Shown here in pieces: positions 1 through 11,255 of a DNA stretch of 64,000 nt. The stretch spans positions 7,689,542 to 7,753,541 of the forward strand of contig NW_004955473.1 in the NCBI RefSeq assembly GCF_000276665.1. Direction: 5' to 3'. The stretch is from Chinchilla lanigera. Its lineage: Eukaryota; Chordata; Mammalia; Rodentia; Chinchillidae. How positions within the stretch are numbered: the first letter of the stretch is position 1; each line of letters begins with the position of its first letter. A model generated the notes under the pieces. It was not told the origin of the DNA. It did not search any database and worked only from the letters and a program-made list of their open reading frames with translations. The translations under genes and the position numbers were made by a program.

Positions 1-1125
1 TATCTGCTAAAGTATGGAAAATAGTATCTTCATATTGAAGAAACCCAGGGAATCTTATCTATGTAAACAATGTTAAAATCACCATCACTGAAAGAAACTA
101 GTATCACTTGTTTTCTATTATGAGTCTATACAACTTTTCTGGCATTCCTGCTACACATACAGGAACTATGAGGAATATCTGATATTTCGTCAAGTTGAAA
201 GACCTTGACATTTCCAGAAAATATCAAGAGTTGGAAAAGAAGGTGAAGAACTCACTGACTTAAATTAAAGGAGACTGAAGGGAAATGAGAATTATATATA
301 ATGCATAGTCCTGGACTGAGAAATATAGAAAAAGAAATGAATAGCTTTAATAGAAATTATTTCAACAACTCCAGAAATTTATTATGGAGAGTGGGTTTAA
401 TGGTAGAACTGTATCAATATTGAACTACAGAGTGAGGCCCTGTCTCCACACAAAAAGAAAGAAATGCATCAGAATTATATATGTAAGTATGATAGTTGTA
501 TTCTGAGTATTGATGATAATAAAGAGTATTATATTAAAGTATTGTTTCTATATGTCTAGAAATATACACTGAAGTAGTTATTTGTACAGCAGTACCATTT
601 AAGTTGGACAGTGCTGGCATAACAAAATATCAAATAATTAGCAGTAAAACAACAGAAATGCATTGTCTCAAAGTTCTGAAATATATATGTGCAAAATGAA
701 GTTGTCAGTAAGATATAATCATTCCAAAACTGTTATGGAAATATTTATTCAGGCTCTTTATCCTTGAATTATAGATGAATACCTTCTCCCTCTACACACA
801 GTATTCTACTTTCTCTACCCAAATTTGCCTGTTTTATATGGATATAAGTCATTTTCAATTATGGCTTAAGTTAATGAAGATATATTAATTTATCATTTCT
901 GTAAACACTTTTATATCACGAAATCACATTTTGAGGGACTAGCAGTTAAAGAATCAACACATGAATTTTGAAGGCATACATTTCAATTCATAAAACTTCA
1001 TGTCTCTAATCTCCAGCCTATTCTATAATAATTCAAAATAAATAAACACATTTGTGGACATCAATACATAAATTACATTAAACAATGTAATTTCATCAAC
1101 CTTTAATCTTCCAAACAAATTAAAG
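1..1125. other. Unique AT-rich non-coding DNA
   Basis: I see no gene or well preserved repeat here. A short stretch at about 429-466 (gtgaggccctgtctc followed by A-rich sequence) resembles the last third of a B1 SINE and is probably a truncated remnant. Stop codons are frequent in all frames. Confidence 0.6.
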
Positions 1126-1253
1126 AGCCAGGCAGAGTGGTGAACACCTGTCATCCCAGCACTTGTAAGGCTGAGGCAGGAGGATTTTTGTGAGTTCGAG
1201 GCAAGCCTGGGATGCATAGGAAGACCATACCTCAAAAATAAAAAAAGAAATTT
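1126..1253 (+). mobile_element. B1-type SINE (7SL-derived)
   Basis: The head resembles 'ccaggcagagtggtgaacacc', followed by the 'cccagcacttg' and 'gctgaggcaggagga' blocks, a 'gagttcgaggcaagcctggg' block and an A-rich tail. The order matches B1. It differs from a young B1 at many positions, so it is old. The minus-strand open frame across it is a repeat artefact. Confidence 0.85.
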
Positions 1254-1743
1254 TAGCAAAAATGGCAATATTTAAAGTAAATAGTACATGTGATGCTTAG
1301 ATTTATGTGTTAAATTAGCTAGACTGTAGTATTTAGTTATTCCGTCAAATAATAATTTAGGCAGTGCTGCAAAATTATTTTCTAGTCATAGTTAACATTT
1401 ACAACAAATTGCCTTTAAGTAGAAGAGGTTACACTGGGTAATGTGAATGGACCTTGCTCAATTATTTCAAAGGTTTTAAGTGCCCAAACTGAGACTACAT
1501 AGAAGAAATTCTGCCTTATCACTACATTCACTCCTCTTTTCTTATCCTACTTCCCTGCATGTACTACTGATTGCAGATTCCCCAGTGCCTACATTTTTAT
1601 AAGCTGCTGTTTTAAAATAAATATCATTACATGAGTAGATAGAATTTCTATAGATATATCTACTCATTTAATTATTAAAGCTACAAATCTCTATTTATCG
1701 CATATTTATTTATATGTTGTTCTTTAAATATTCAATCTATCTA
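1254..1743. other. Unique AT-rich DNA
   Basis: Nothing recognisable. Low-complexity TA-rich stretches occur around 1640-1730. Confidence 0.5.
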
Positions 1744-1892
1744 CTGGGCATAGTGGCACAGGCCTGTAATCCCAGCACTTGGGAGGATCTTTTTGAGTTG
1801 GAGACCAGTGTGCGCTACAAAGTGAGCTCAAGTCCAGCCTGAATTGCATAGCTAGACCCTGTCTCAAAAAGACCAAAAAACCAAAAAATCAA
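1744..1892 (+). mobile_element. B1-type SINE, long form
   Basis: It starts with 'ctgggcatagtggcacaggcc' and contains 'tgtaatcccagcacttggga'. It then has two successive 'gctacaaagtgag' / 'cctgaattgcatag' blocks before 'gaccctgtctcaaaaa'. The repeated block suggests the longer B1 form with an internal duplication. The tail is A-rich. Confidence 0.85.
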
Positions 1893-4257
1893 TCTATCTA
1901 TTTCTCTCATCAATTCTGAGATGGATTTTAGTACTGAGAGAAATTTAGAGAAACATAATATTAGAGATTTGTTTTTCAAAATTGTTTCCAAAGTTTGTGG
2001 AATGGGTTCTCTAAATGGCTAGCTGTAGGAATCTAATAATTTTCTTTTCAGTGGAAAAGAGGACACAGATACTGAAACACAGTGGCAGTAGAGATGTGCA
2101 AAATATCACCATGGATACTCCTAATCAAATATTTATAAAAGGCAAACTTCTTGGTGACCGTTAATTTGCTGCCTTAGAACATATTTGTCAAGCAAATGAG
2201 GATAATGAAATTAGCTGGAATACTCCTAACTATGTGGAAGAAAGAGAAGGGAAAAAAATAAGATGAGTTCACCGTTTCTAATTTTGAGATAAATATTCAT
2301 ATAAATTAACTAAAAATTTCCTTACCCTCCCTGAAAATAAATATTTTCCATAGCCACTGAACTGTAATTGTCAGAAAAAAGGCAGAGGTTATTTCTGTGT
2401 AAGGATGAATTGCAATGTGACTTGAACCCTCAACTTCATAAACTGACTTGTGTTAGCGTAAGGTTGTTAACTGGGAAAGACTGGGGCTATGAACTCCTGC
2501 ACAGGCATATACTGATGGGTGTTGATGAAACTAGGCATATTGAACACCAAAATTTCAATGACTTTTGTTTACCAGTAGTAGCAGGCCTGCTATGACTGCA
2601 TAAGGAGATTAATCTGTCTTTGCTTGAGCAATTTTTCATGGCCTACTTTGAGATAGTTATTTTGCCAGGCACTTCAGTTTCTCCTTAGGACTACCACTTC
2701 CAACCTTCTATGTGTTTAGACATGAACCCAGGCAGGGCTCAAAGCATGAGATTATAAGTATGATCAATAACAAAATGTTTTACATTCATAAAGAGCTGTA
2801 CATTTTCTGATTTATATAAGCAAAAATCCAGAGAATATACTTGAAAATGGATATTAATGATGTTGGGTAATGTGAAAAATAACATAAAGGTTAATGAGGT
2901 TGAATTTAATGATATGGACCTACTAAACATAGCATGTTCTCCTTCAGCGTGAGGAATAGAAGTCTGAAATTTGTCTGTTTTGTTTACTAAAATATAAGCC
3001 AATAGGTATTTATATTAAAACAGAAATTCCAGAATTTCTTTAGTGTACTATATAGAAAAAATGTCTAAAGGATTATAGAGATTGGAAACTTAAAATGTAA
3101 CTCAGCCTTACTTATCCCAGAAGAGTTCAGAGAACCTCTCTTTGATCATAACTCTGAGAACTACATATGAAGATGAGCTTCAGCACCACTGAAGAATTAT
3201 TCAGTTTTTCTTCTCTATAGTTAAAACAATATATAGTGGAAACTACTGCAACTGAATAAGGATATTTAAGCATAATGTCCTGAGCAATGAACATAAGTCT
3301 TTGAATTGACCTGAAAGGGCCATATCCAAGTGCTGACACTTCATTGCCAAAGGCAATGTGATTATTATTACAATAACTGACAAAGAAGTCAAAGAATTAA
3401 TAAGAAAACCAACTTACTGAGTCATACAATGTTGGTCCTGATATTCATAAAACAGAAATAGACAGCATACTAAATTCTTTTTTGATCTGCATAAAAAGTT
3501 ATAGGTATTGTGAAGCAAAGTGAAACATGACTTGTCAAAACAGAGATTCACAATTTTGCTTTCAGTTTTGACACTACACCTTGTTTACAGATCCCAAATC
3601 TTTTGATTGAATTGGAAGCCAGTAATCTTAGAGAAAGGCCTCTGTAAACTTTGAGATTTCATATCATTCTTCTTGCTTCCAGAGTTTCCCAAATGTACCT
3701 ATCACCTTTTGTTAGGGTGAATATCCATTGGTAAAACAGGAATTAATCAGACTTTTTGACAACGAATGGATATTGATCCTCAAATGACACTATTTCCAGG
3801 AACAAAAGCCGCACTATGATCCAGCATTCAAATTTAGGGTTTGTTAATTTCAGATCCTCAAAAGAGTTTTAGCTCAGATATATTAGACAGTCAGTAGTGA
3901 GAGTAACCAATTCATCCTGTCATTATGTTTTCAGTTCAGAAATCCAAAATTCGGACCAACTGCTTTATTTAGTGTGCATAGGTCAAACAGAAGTGAATAG
4001 AACTTCCTCTACTTAAGAAAAGCTGTTTCCCATTGCTGAAGGAATTCACAGATTAGTCCCATAACTGAGGACTTAAAGGATGCTGATGTAGTGGTGTTAC
4101 TGAACTTAGGTTTGGAAGTTCACGCTATGGAAAAACTAACCTTTGAGAGATGAGTGTTTGGGAGAAGGGAAGGCATTATGTAGTAGCCAAAGAGTGGAGA
4201 AGAGCCATCTTTGCTCACCAGTCAGCTTCTCAACTCAAGAAAAATGGGGGTTACTGA
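1893..4257. other. Unique AT-rich DNA, no gene seen
   Basis: Short open frames (for example 75 codons at 2368-2595 and 87 codons on the minus strand at 2739-3002) have no recognisable domain and no splice or promoter context. I treat them as chance. No repeat family is clear to me. Confidence 0.5.
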
Positions 4258-4336
4258 TGAGAGACAGAGAGGGAGAGAGAGAAAGAGAGAGACAGAGAGA
4301 CAGAGACACTGACAGAGACAGAGACAGAGAAAGAGT
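4258..4336 (+). repeat. (GAGA/GACA)n purine-rich simple repeat
   Basis: The run is made of gagaga and gacaga units with a few interruptions. It generates an artificial Arg/Glu/Asp-rich reading frame. A similar array lies at 50225. Confidence 0.9.
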
Positions 4337-4694
4337 CTAATAAAAGGGAAAATATTCATAACTTTTCTGAAATTAAGTAGAGATTTGTTGGGAACTCAGG
4401 TGCCACCTCTTCTGAGGCTTTTAATGGTCAACTATTTTCATAGTGGGACTAGTAGGAATCTTTAGATTTGAATTGGGGAGGAGAGAAGCTAGACAATTCT
4501 AGTTCAAGTTAACCTTGTAGTATAGCTCTGGAAAGAAAAACAAATTCTCAAATAATCAGCATATGAACATTCTGGTTTGAGAATTTGATCAAGATGTGAA
4601 AGCAGCAAAGAAGACAAAAACAATATTAAGCAGAGATGCCAAACGTACACATAGTGTTTAAGCCCCCCAGCAGATGACTGCAGGCCCAAGTGAA
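4337..4694. other. Unique DNA
   Basis: No gene or repeat recognised. Confidence 0.5.
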
Positions 4695-4708
4695 AAGGCA
4701 GTCTTTTC

Positions 4709-4799
4709 TTTTCTTTTTTTTTTCTGGTGCCAGGAATCGAACTCACGACCCTGTGCTTGCCAGGCAGGCGCTGTGCTGCTGAGCTAAATCCCCAGCACC
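4709..4799 (-). mobile_element. ID-type SINE
   Basis: Reads T-rich tail, then 'gtgccaggaatcgaactcac', then 'gctgagctaaatccccagca', which is the reverse complement of an ID element with its B and A box regions. Flanking target-site duplications agree at all but one base (about 4695-4708 and 4800-4813, aaggcagtnttttc). The body differs from the young GGTACC type, so it is a somewhat older copy. Confidence 0.93.
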
Positions 4800-4813
4800 A
4801 AGGCAGTATTTTC

Positions 4814-6131
4814 AACTAAAGTGGATTCCAAGACCCTGAAACGTAAACTAGGCCTTTGTTATCATCATATCCCACATCAAAGAGGTACTACTGATTCGCA
4901 GCAAAGCTATGGGGGGCACTAATGATATATTGCTGAAATGTGTGTCCTCCAAAATTAGTTAATTTTAAGTCAACTAAAGACAGCAAAGCCAGAAGTTTTA
5001 TTTAGCTTTTTCCTTTGTAACAGTGTTTTGAACACATCCAATTAGACTCACCTCTTTGACAAGTGGAGAAAACAGACAAATCTTAATAAATTCAGAAAGA
5101 TTATTCCTGGAAGGAGAAATTGCCAAAGCCATGAGGATGCAAATAACGGGCTGTAGCCAACAGTTTAGCTGAGGGATAGGAAGAGAAATTAGTGATAAGA
5201 TGATATTAAATATAGATAGAATTCTCTCTATATAAATAGACTTCTCTGAATGATCCAAAACAATTAGGAGCATGAAGATAGTTATATATCATGTAAATGA
5301 TATAAGTGACCTCAGCAGTGGAGAATTTCAATACCTAAATACATTCAGAAGATAGTAGTTAGGGGTTATTCATAAAAATAGTCTATCATTACTATTACAA
5401 AATTGGCTCAGCTAAGCCCAATGATTACTCATAATGAAGATAAGATCCTTTTTCCAAAGTTATCCTAGCATAACTATGACTGAATTGACTTAAACCATTA
5501 AAAACATCAATAAGACTCAAATGAATGGTGTAAGAGAAAAAATAAGGGCCACAAACTTAAGACATACAGAAAATAATTAAAATGAGAATACTAAGTACTT
5601 CTTTGTCACTAATTAGTTTAAACGTAAATGAATCAAACTCACTAATCAAAAAGTATAAAATGCCTTGAAAATTCAGATGTAGATCTTTGATTCTTCTGTC
5701 TAATACTTTTTAGTGGAACATTGTTACCTACTCTAATGATTTTCAAATGGACGTGTTGACACATTAGTGGTCAAGAAATTGAGTTTATTACATTGCAGTC
5801 ATCAGCTTAAAATATAGAATGGAATATTGGAGGGTATTCATGTATATAAAGGTTAGATACCTCTTATGAAACAATTTTACCATTATAAGTCCACATATAT
5901 ACACATATATATGTACATATACACATGCATATATAAATATAAATACACATGTGTGCTAAAATACAATTCAGCCTGTCTTTCTTCCTCGTGGTCAATAGCA
6001 CCACAATTAAGTGCTGATAAAAGTAAAACTTTAGTATAGTAGAAAACACATCATGAAGTTCAGTGACAAGGCCACAATCAGGGAATTGCATTGGATAGCC
6101 TTTGGTTATTTATCCTATGGAATTCTTAAAC
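4814..6131. other. Unique AT-rich DNA with a TA/CA low-complexity patch
   Basis: The only structure I see is alternating purine-pyrimidine sequence at about 5885-5957 (acatatatac-type). Short open frames on both strands lack any recognisable product. Confidence 0.5.
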
Positions 6132-6147
6132 AAAGGAGCAAGCCTGA

Positions 6148-6364
6148 GGGGCTGGGGATTTAGCTCAGCGGCAAAAGCGCCTGCCTGGCAAGCGCAAGGT
6201 CGTGAGTTCAGTTCCCGGTACCGGAGAAAAANNNNNNNNNNNNNNNNNNNNNNNNNNNNNNNNNNNNNNNNNNNNNNNNNNNNNNNNNNNNNNNNNNNNN
6301 NNNNNNNNNNNNNNNNNNNNNNNNNNNNNNNACCGGAGAAAAACCAAAAAAAAAAAAAAAAAAA
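6148..6364 (+). mobile_element. Young ID-type SINE split by an N gap
   Basis: The body starts ggggctggggatttagctca and continues through the B-box-like 'gagttcagttcccggtacc'. It is interrupted by 100 N, and the sequence resumes with 'accggagaaaaacc' and a poly(A) tail. The target-site duplication aaaggagcaagcctg is present on both sides (6132-6146 and 6365-6379). Apart from the gap this is one normal insertion. Confidence 0.93.
6232..6331. other. Assembly gap, 100 N
   Basis: Exactly 100 N, a conventional placeholder size. Both flanks contain accggagaaaaa from the same place in the ID element, so the real missing length may be zero. Confidence 0.97.
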
Positions 6365-6379
6365 AAAGGAGCAAGCCTG

Positions 6380-6690
6380 GGGATAATTTTTCTCGCTAGG
6401 TAATGTTTCTGCTGCTGGTCTCAATTCTGTACTTTGCCAGGCATGCCTCAAAGTCTTTTAGTAACACTCCTCTGCTAGAGAGTTGTTGATTGTTTTGGTT
6501 TGGAAAGTCTAGCTGCCTAGTTATTAGATCTTTGATTAATTTCCTGTTCTCTTCCTTCACAATTCCTGTTAGTCTTAATGATATAGGAAAACATATCACA
6601 CCAAACTTGCTAGATGTCTGATATGCTGAGACCCTGTCCCCTGAAATGAAAGAATGCGTTCTAAAAGACAACAGTGGTTAAGAGAAGTAA
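6380..6690. other. Unassigned sequence
   Basis: A 91-codon minus-strand frame (6396-6671) covers this stretch, but I do not recognise its product. It may be part of an old retroviral remnant or chance. Confidence 0.35.
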
Positions 6691-6796
6691 AGGTGCCAAG
6701 GATATAGCTCAGCAGCGTAATGTCTGCCTAGCAAGTATGAAGTCGTGAGTTCTATATCTAGTACCAAATAAATAAATAAATAAATGAATAAATAAG
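6691..6796 (+). mobile_element. Old ID-type SINE with (AAAT)n tail
   Basis: 'ggtgccaaggatatagctcagc', 'ctgcctagcaagtatgaag' and 'gtcgtgagttc' follow ID order but are diverged. The tail is made of AAAT repeats (about 6766-6796). Confidence 0.8.
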
Positions 6797-7245
6797 AATA
6801 AGAAAGATTTATTGGGGAATAGGAAGAGCTCCTGAGATACAGGAAGGATACCAGAAGGGTGTTCCTACCAAGGCCCTGTGTTAGGAGTAATTTATACAGC
6901 AAAATCACAGTGTGGGTACAATGTGAATCAAACTGCTATCAACCTATAGGATTACAAGTACAGCCTCCCAGCTAATATTGAGTCAAAGGAAAACATGTCA
7001 AGTAGCAAGAGTACTTGGAAAGAACAAAGGCATTTTTGGGAAGGGTTTGACCGATGTTTATCTGAAATTTACTGGACCAGGTGGTGCTAATTATGGTATA
7101 ATTTCAAGTTACTGTTTATCTCTTAGGGAGGCATGTAGGCGATAGCATCTTTATCATGAGACCTGGTCTTCTTCAGATGTGCCTCTAGCCACAGTTCTTG
7201 TATCTTTACTTTTCTGCTGATTTCCCTGAGAGCCCAGTCCCTCTC
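6797..7245 (-). mobile_element. Retroviral-type LTR, family 'Z' (local name)
   Basis: Similar to the block at 9982-10748. Shared landmarks are 'gaataggaagagctcctgag', the later 'tatctcttagg', 'cctctagccacagttctt' and 'agcccagtccctctct'. A tttatt (antisense AATAAA) lies near the left end, which suggests minus orientation. Family assignment needs a repeat library. Confidence 0.55.
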
Positions 7246-8059
7246 TATATATTAATATCAATGTAACTTCATTATCTGTAAAATTTCTATAAAGCTTTAT
7301 AAGACAAAACCACACACTTTTATTAAACTGAAATTACTTTGTTAAAGTGCAAATTGCTAGTTTACTCTCTCCCATTTAGTAAGTTTAGAAATTAACGAGA
7401 AATTTGCATTTTTAGGTAGTACTTTATTTCTATTCTTCAAACACCTATTTAAAACATTCAGAAAAATTTAATTTATTTGCATAGCAAAGCAGTTCCCCTC
7501 CCTGACCAGTTTATACTTAGGCTACTAGGGTGCAACTTACTGAATTGCTCCTGTCCCTCTACAGTAAAGAGTGCTTAACTACTGGTTATACCACCTTTAC
7601 CTTTGGCAGTTTGTTGAAATATGCAGACTCTTTCACATAAAATTATTTTAAAACATATAAAGTAGAAAGAAATACAAAGAAAAAATACTAAAATACATGA
7701 TGGAATGAATATGCATTACAGGGCTCATATACATTTTATTATTATCATGAATAATGTCTATGATTATTATTGTTTACCAAGTAAGGTTCTGGTAATATTT
7801 TAGGTTATTGTGAACTTTCATTAATTTGAGGAAATTCTAAAGTTTAAAGAAATTTTAGTGAAAATCAACATATATTCATTTCTACACATTCCTGATATTA
7901 ATTTTTAGAAAGTTCCTTCTCAAGATTCTCCCTGAATTCTTTCAAATGCATCACCATAGGAAGATAAGGCTATAGAGATATGATTTGTTTTGGAGGAGTT
8001 ATTGTGTTACTTAGGAAAGAATAGGTAGTTCAAGACAACATTACAAAATTTAAGAGATT
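7246..8059. other. Unique AT-rich DNA
   Basis: No gene or repeat recognised. Confidence 0.45.
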
Positions 8060-8258
8060 GGTTTGTTCCCCAGTAGCGATGTTCTCACTGAAACTTTCTG
8101 AGGTGATCCTGGGGCTCAATTAAGCAGAAAGGGAAGAGTCTTTATTAGAATCAAGAGTTTTTAATGTGACCACATGTACAGAGCTCATGGTTAAACAAAT
8201 ATCAAGGAATGAATTTGTGAACCAAAGAGGTTAGGAAAGTTTCTTTAAGAAAAATTTA
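8060..8258 (-). mobile_element. LTR family 'X' (local name), left fragment
   Basis: The segment around 8170-8250 ('gagctcatggttaaaca...' to 'gaggttaggaaagtttc') matches the same part of the LTR-like repeats at 23740 and 43600. The rest of the LTR resumes at 11256, so an L1 split it. An antisense AATAAA (tctttattag) lies near 8138. Confidence 0.6.
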
Positions 8259-8261
8259 TTG

Positions 8262-8550
8262 CTACTCTTTTGACATACATAATAGGGAAATTGTACCTAC
8301 ACATAATACCTTGATTGTTTTTCCCCATTCCCGTACCCTTCATTCAGCCCTTTTCCTCTCCTTATTTACAAACCTTTGTTTCCATTTTTCCTTCTATTCT
8401 GTTTTTTATCCTTTTCAATTTTATCTCTTCCTTCTCCACCCTGTCTTGTTTCCCTTCCCATTTGAACATTTTCTTTCTAATAACTATCACCAATTTTTAA
8501 CCTTATTTGTGCTTTCAGTTTCTCATACAAATTTAAAAATGTGAAATTTA
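8262..8550 (-). mobile_element. L1 3'-UTR-like segment
   Basis: Strongly pyrimidine-rich (runs of ttcctttc, cccttccc). This resembles the antisense 3' UTR of the L1s at 15005 and 25590. It abuts a plus-strand ORF2 segment and is probably the 3' part of the same insertion. Confidence 0.55.
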
Positions 8551-9174
8551 AATGCATGCCTCACAGAAATAGGGGAAACAATCCTAAAATTCATTGGGAA
8601 CCGGAAGGGACCTAGAACAGCAAAAGCAATTATGGGCAAGAAACACAAGGCTGCTGGCATCACAATCCCTGCTTGAAATAACACTACAAAGCTACTGTGA
8701 TAAAAATAGCAAAGAGATCCTAGGATCAGTGGAACAGAATAGAAGATGTGGAAACAACTCCAAATGCATTCAGCCACCTTATCTTCCACTAATGGGCCAA
8801 ACACCTTCACTGAAATAAAGATAGCCTTTTTAATAAATAGTAATGGCAAAAATGGTTTTCCATATGCCAAAAATTAAACCTACACCTATATCTCTCACCA
8901 TGCACTGAAGAAAAATTGAACTGGATCAATGATCTAAATACTAAAACAGAAATTTTTAATATGCTGGAAGAAAATTAGGTAAAACTCTTGAAGACATACA
9001 TGGAGGCAAAGACTTTATGAATGAAAACCTGATCACACAGAAATGTTACAATGAATGAGCATCTGGGATCTCACCATATTAAAAAGCTTCTGCATAGCAA
9101 AAGAAATCCACCAATAGCGTGAAGAGACAACCCACAGAATGGGGAATTCTTTTTAACAAGTATTCCGCATGAGA

Positions 9175-9855
9175 TGGGAGAGTAGGGCATGATAAAGCTG
9201 CATGGAAAAGTGAGTGTAACTTGTTACTTACAAGATCCCAGATATAAGCACAGAACAGTTCTCAAAGCCTGCACATGGACTTCTCTCAAGAATCTGAGCC
9301 ATTTTTCAATAGGATGGCATAGATCTGATATCAGCCTTAGACTTGTGATCCCAGCATCGCCTCTTAGGGCTCAAAAGTAAAAGTTCTCATGGGTTCCCAT
9401 GAGATAGGGACAATACAAGGACACACTAATGCCAGGAAGATTGCTGCGCTAACTTCCAGCAGTAACTGCTACATTTCCTAGGCGCGGTGTGTACTTTTTG
9501 TTTGTTTGTTTTGTTGCTGTTGTTGTTTTGTACCGGGAATTGAACCGCGGACCTTGCGTTTGCCAGGCAAGCGCTTATGCTGCTGAGCTATATCTCCGGC
9601 CCAATATTTTTGCTTTTAATCCTCTTTTTATTTTTTACTCAGCCAAAGCTCACTCTGCAGAGCCAGTTTCTCCTGCACAATTCACTTTTACTTTCTCAAA
9701 TAAACCTGGCCACTGCTTTTTGCTTGTTTTGTTCAATTCTTTGCTCAAGATGAGAATAAACTGGAATCCACGTCCAGAAGGAGAGGTGAAGCCAGAACCC
9801 AGTAAAGTTTAGTAGACCAGCTACTTTTAGAAGCAGACTAACCACTAATTCTCAG
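9175..9855 (+). mobile_element. LTR-type insertion within the L1
   Basis: About 680 bp interrupts L1 ORF2. It begins near 'tgggagagtaggg' and carries a poly(A) signal context ('tctcaaataaacctgg') near the right side, consistent with a sense-oriented solo LTR. An ID element is inserted inside it. The family is not recognised, and the ends were placed from where the L1 similarity stops and resumes. Confidence 0.5.
9493..9602 (-). mobile_element. ID-type SINE within an LTR
   Basis: A T/G-rich tail (tttgtttgtttg) is followed by 'gtaccgggaattgaaccg', 'ttgccaggcaagcgctta' and 'gctgagctatatctccggcc', an antisense ID with some divergence. Confidence 0.9.
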
Positions 9856-9981
9856 TGGACTAATATCTAGAATATATAAAGAACTTATAAAATCAGGCCC
9901 TCCCCAATTTTAAGCACCCAATGCAAAAATGAGCCTCTGAGATGAATAGACACTTTTAAGATAAAGAAGTGCAAATGATAT

Positions 9982-10748
9982 AGGGGAAAATACTAGATGT
10001 CAAATAAGCTGTGTTCATGTCTCCTAAAGTCAAAGAATAAATTCTTAGGGACAACACAGGTTAAGCATAGGAAAATGTGTTGGAGAAAAGGAATGGGAAA
10101 TACCAATGGGAGAATGAGGAATAGGAATAGCTCCTGAGAGACAGGAACAGTCCCAAAGGGATTACCAACCAATGAGCCTACCTGTCAAAGGAAGTTTTAT
10201 AAAGCAAAATCATGAGGGAGATACAACGTGGGTTAAAATGATGATCAACCAATGAAATTGTAAGGATAATCTCTTAGGTAATACTGATCTAATGGTAGCA
10301 AAGGTACATGAGTGACATCATTAATCTTGGTTGATAACCTGTAGTCTTAGTCTTGTCTTTCGTGTTAGTCTTCATCTCGGTCTCAGTCTCGGCCTCGGTC
10401 TGGGTCTCGGTCTCAGTCTCGGTCTGGGTGTTGGTCTCGGTCTGGGTCTCAGTCTCGTTCTCAGTCTCATTCTCAGTCTCAGTCTTGGTCTCGGTGTTAG
10501 TCTTAGTGTAAGTAGGTGGAAGAGGGTAGCTCACCCCTAATGAGACAATGGGAAATCTCCAGAGGGTGATACTAATAATCTGAAGCCCCTGTTCATCTCT
10601 TAGGCAAATATGTAATACTAGTCTTTGTGACATCACATATGCCTCCAGCCGCAGTCCTCATGCAGTCTCATCTTCTGCACTGACTCCCTCCAGGGTCCAG
10701 CCCTGTCTGAATGACTACTATATTTCTACCTAATTTAGCTGTCTATAA
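9982..10748 (-). mobile_element. LTR family 'Z', second copy, within the L1
   Basis: Interrupts the L1 between 'gtgcaaatgata' and 'caaacagcaaacaaatac'. It shares order and motifs with 6797-7245 ('gaggaataggaatagctcct', 'catctcttagg', 'gcctccagccgcagtcctc', 'ggtccagccctgtct'). It contains a hexamer array absent from the other copy, which accounts for much of its extra length. Confidence 0.6.
10346..10515 (+). repeat. CpG-containing hexamer array, (TCTCGG/TCTCAG)n
   Basis: About 170 bp made of six-base units gtctcg/gtctca/gtctgg. Most variants are CG against CA or TG at the same place. It produces a Leu/Gly/Ser-rich frame on the plus strand and a Thr/Glu-rich frame on the minus strand. Both are artefacts of the repeat. 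Confidence 0.93.
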
Positions 10749-11255
10749 TACAAACAGCAAACAAATACATAAAAAATGTTCAACATCACTGCTCCTTTGA
10801 GAATTGCAAATTCAAAAAACGTGAGATTCCCTCTCTCTCAAGCAAGAACAGTTATCATCAAGAAATCAACCACTAACAAATGCTGCTGAGCCTATGGAGA
10901 ACAAGAAACATTTCTCCACTGTTGATGGGAGTGTAAATTGGTATAAACACTCTGGAAATTAGTATGGGGATAGCTCAAGAAGCTTAGACTAGAGCTTCAT
11001 TTGACCTAGCTATTCTCCTTCTTGGTATCTTCCTGAAATAGTTAAAAGCATCATAATACAGCGATATACGCACACCAATGTTTATAGGAGTACAATTTGT
11101 AATAGCTAAATTTTGGACATCAGTGGATGAATGGATAAAGAAAATGTGGTTTTTTATATATACAATGGTGTACTATTCAGTGATAAAGAAAGCTAAACTT
11201 GAGACATTTTTAGGTAAATGAATGCACCTTAAGACCATACTTGTGATATTATAAA

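Larger units (their letters stand above)
8560..11255 (+). mobile_element. L1 ORF2 C-terminal region, pseudogenised, with nested insertions
   Basis: Three blocks read consecutively as the end of L1 ORF2: 8560-9174, 9856-9981 and 10749-11255. Recognisable stretches include 'aaaattcattgggaacc', 'gtggaacagaatagaa', 'cttctgcatagcaaaagaaa', 'actaatatctagaatata', 'atgttcaacatcact' and 'ggatgaatggataaagaaaa'. All frames are broken. The interruptions are LTR elements inserted later. The orientation is opposite to the 3'-UTR-like block at 8262-8550. Confidence 0.85.

Noticed and set aside
2368..2595. 75-codon plus-strand frame
   Set aside because: No homology recognised, no regulatory context, and within the size range of chance frames in 64 kb.
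4143..4340. Arg/Glu/Asp-rich 65-codon frame
   Set aside because: Produced by the GA-rich simple repeat at 4258-4336.
6102..6451. Overlapping open frames spanning the N gap
   Set aside because: The N run cannot contain stops, so the frames are artificial. The sequence is an ID SINE. The same holds at 31054 and 41916.
10289..10636. Thr/Glu-rich 115-codon and Leu/Gly-rich 69-codon frames
   Set aside because: They arise from the hexamer array. A repeat of a multiple of three without stops opens several frames.
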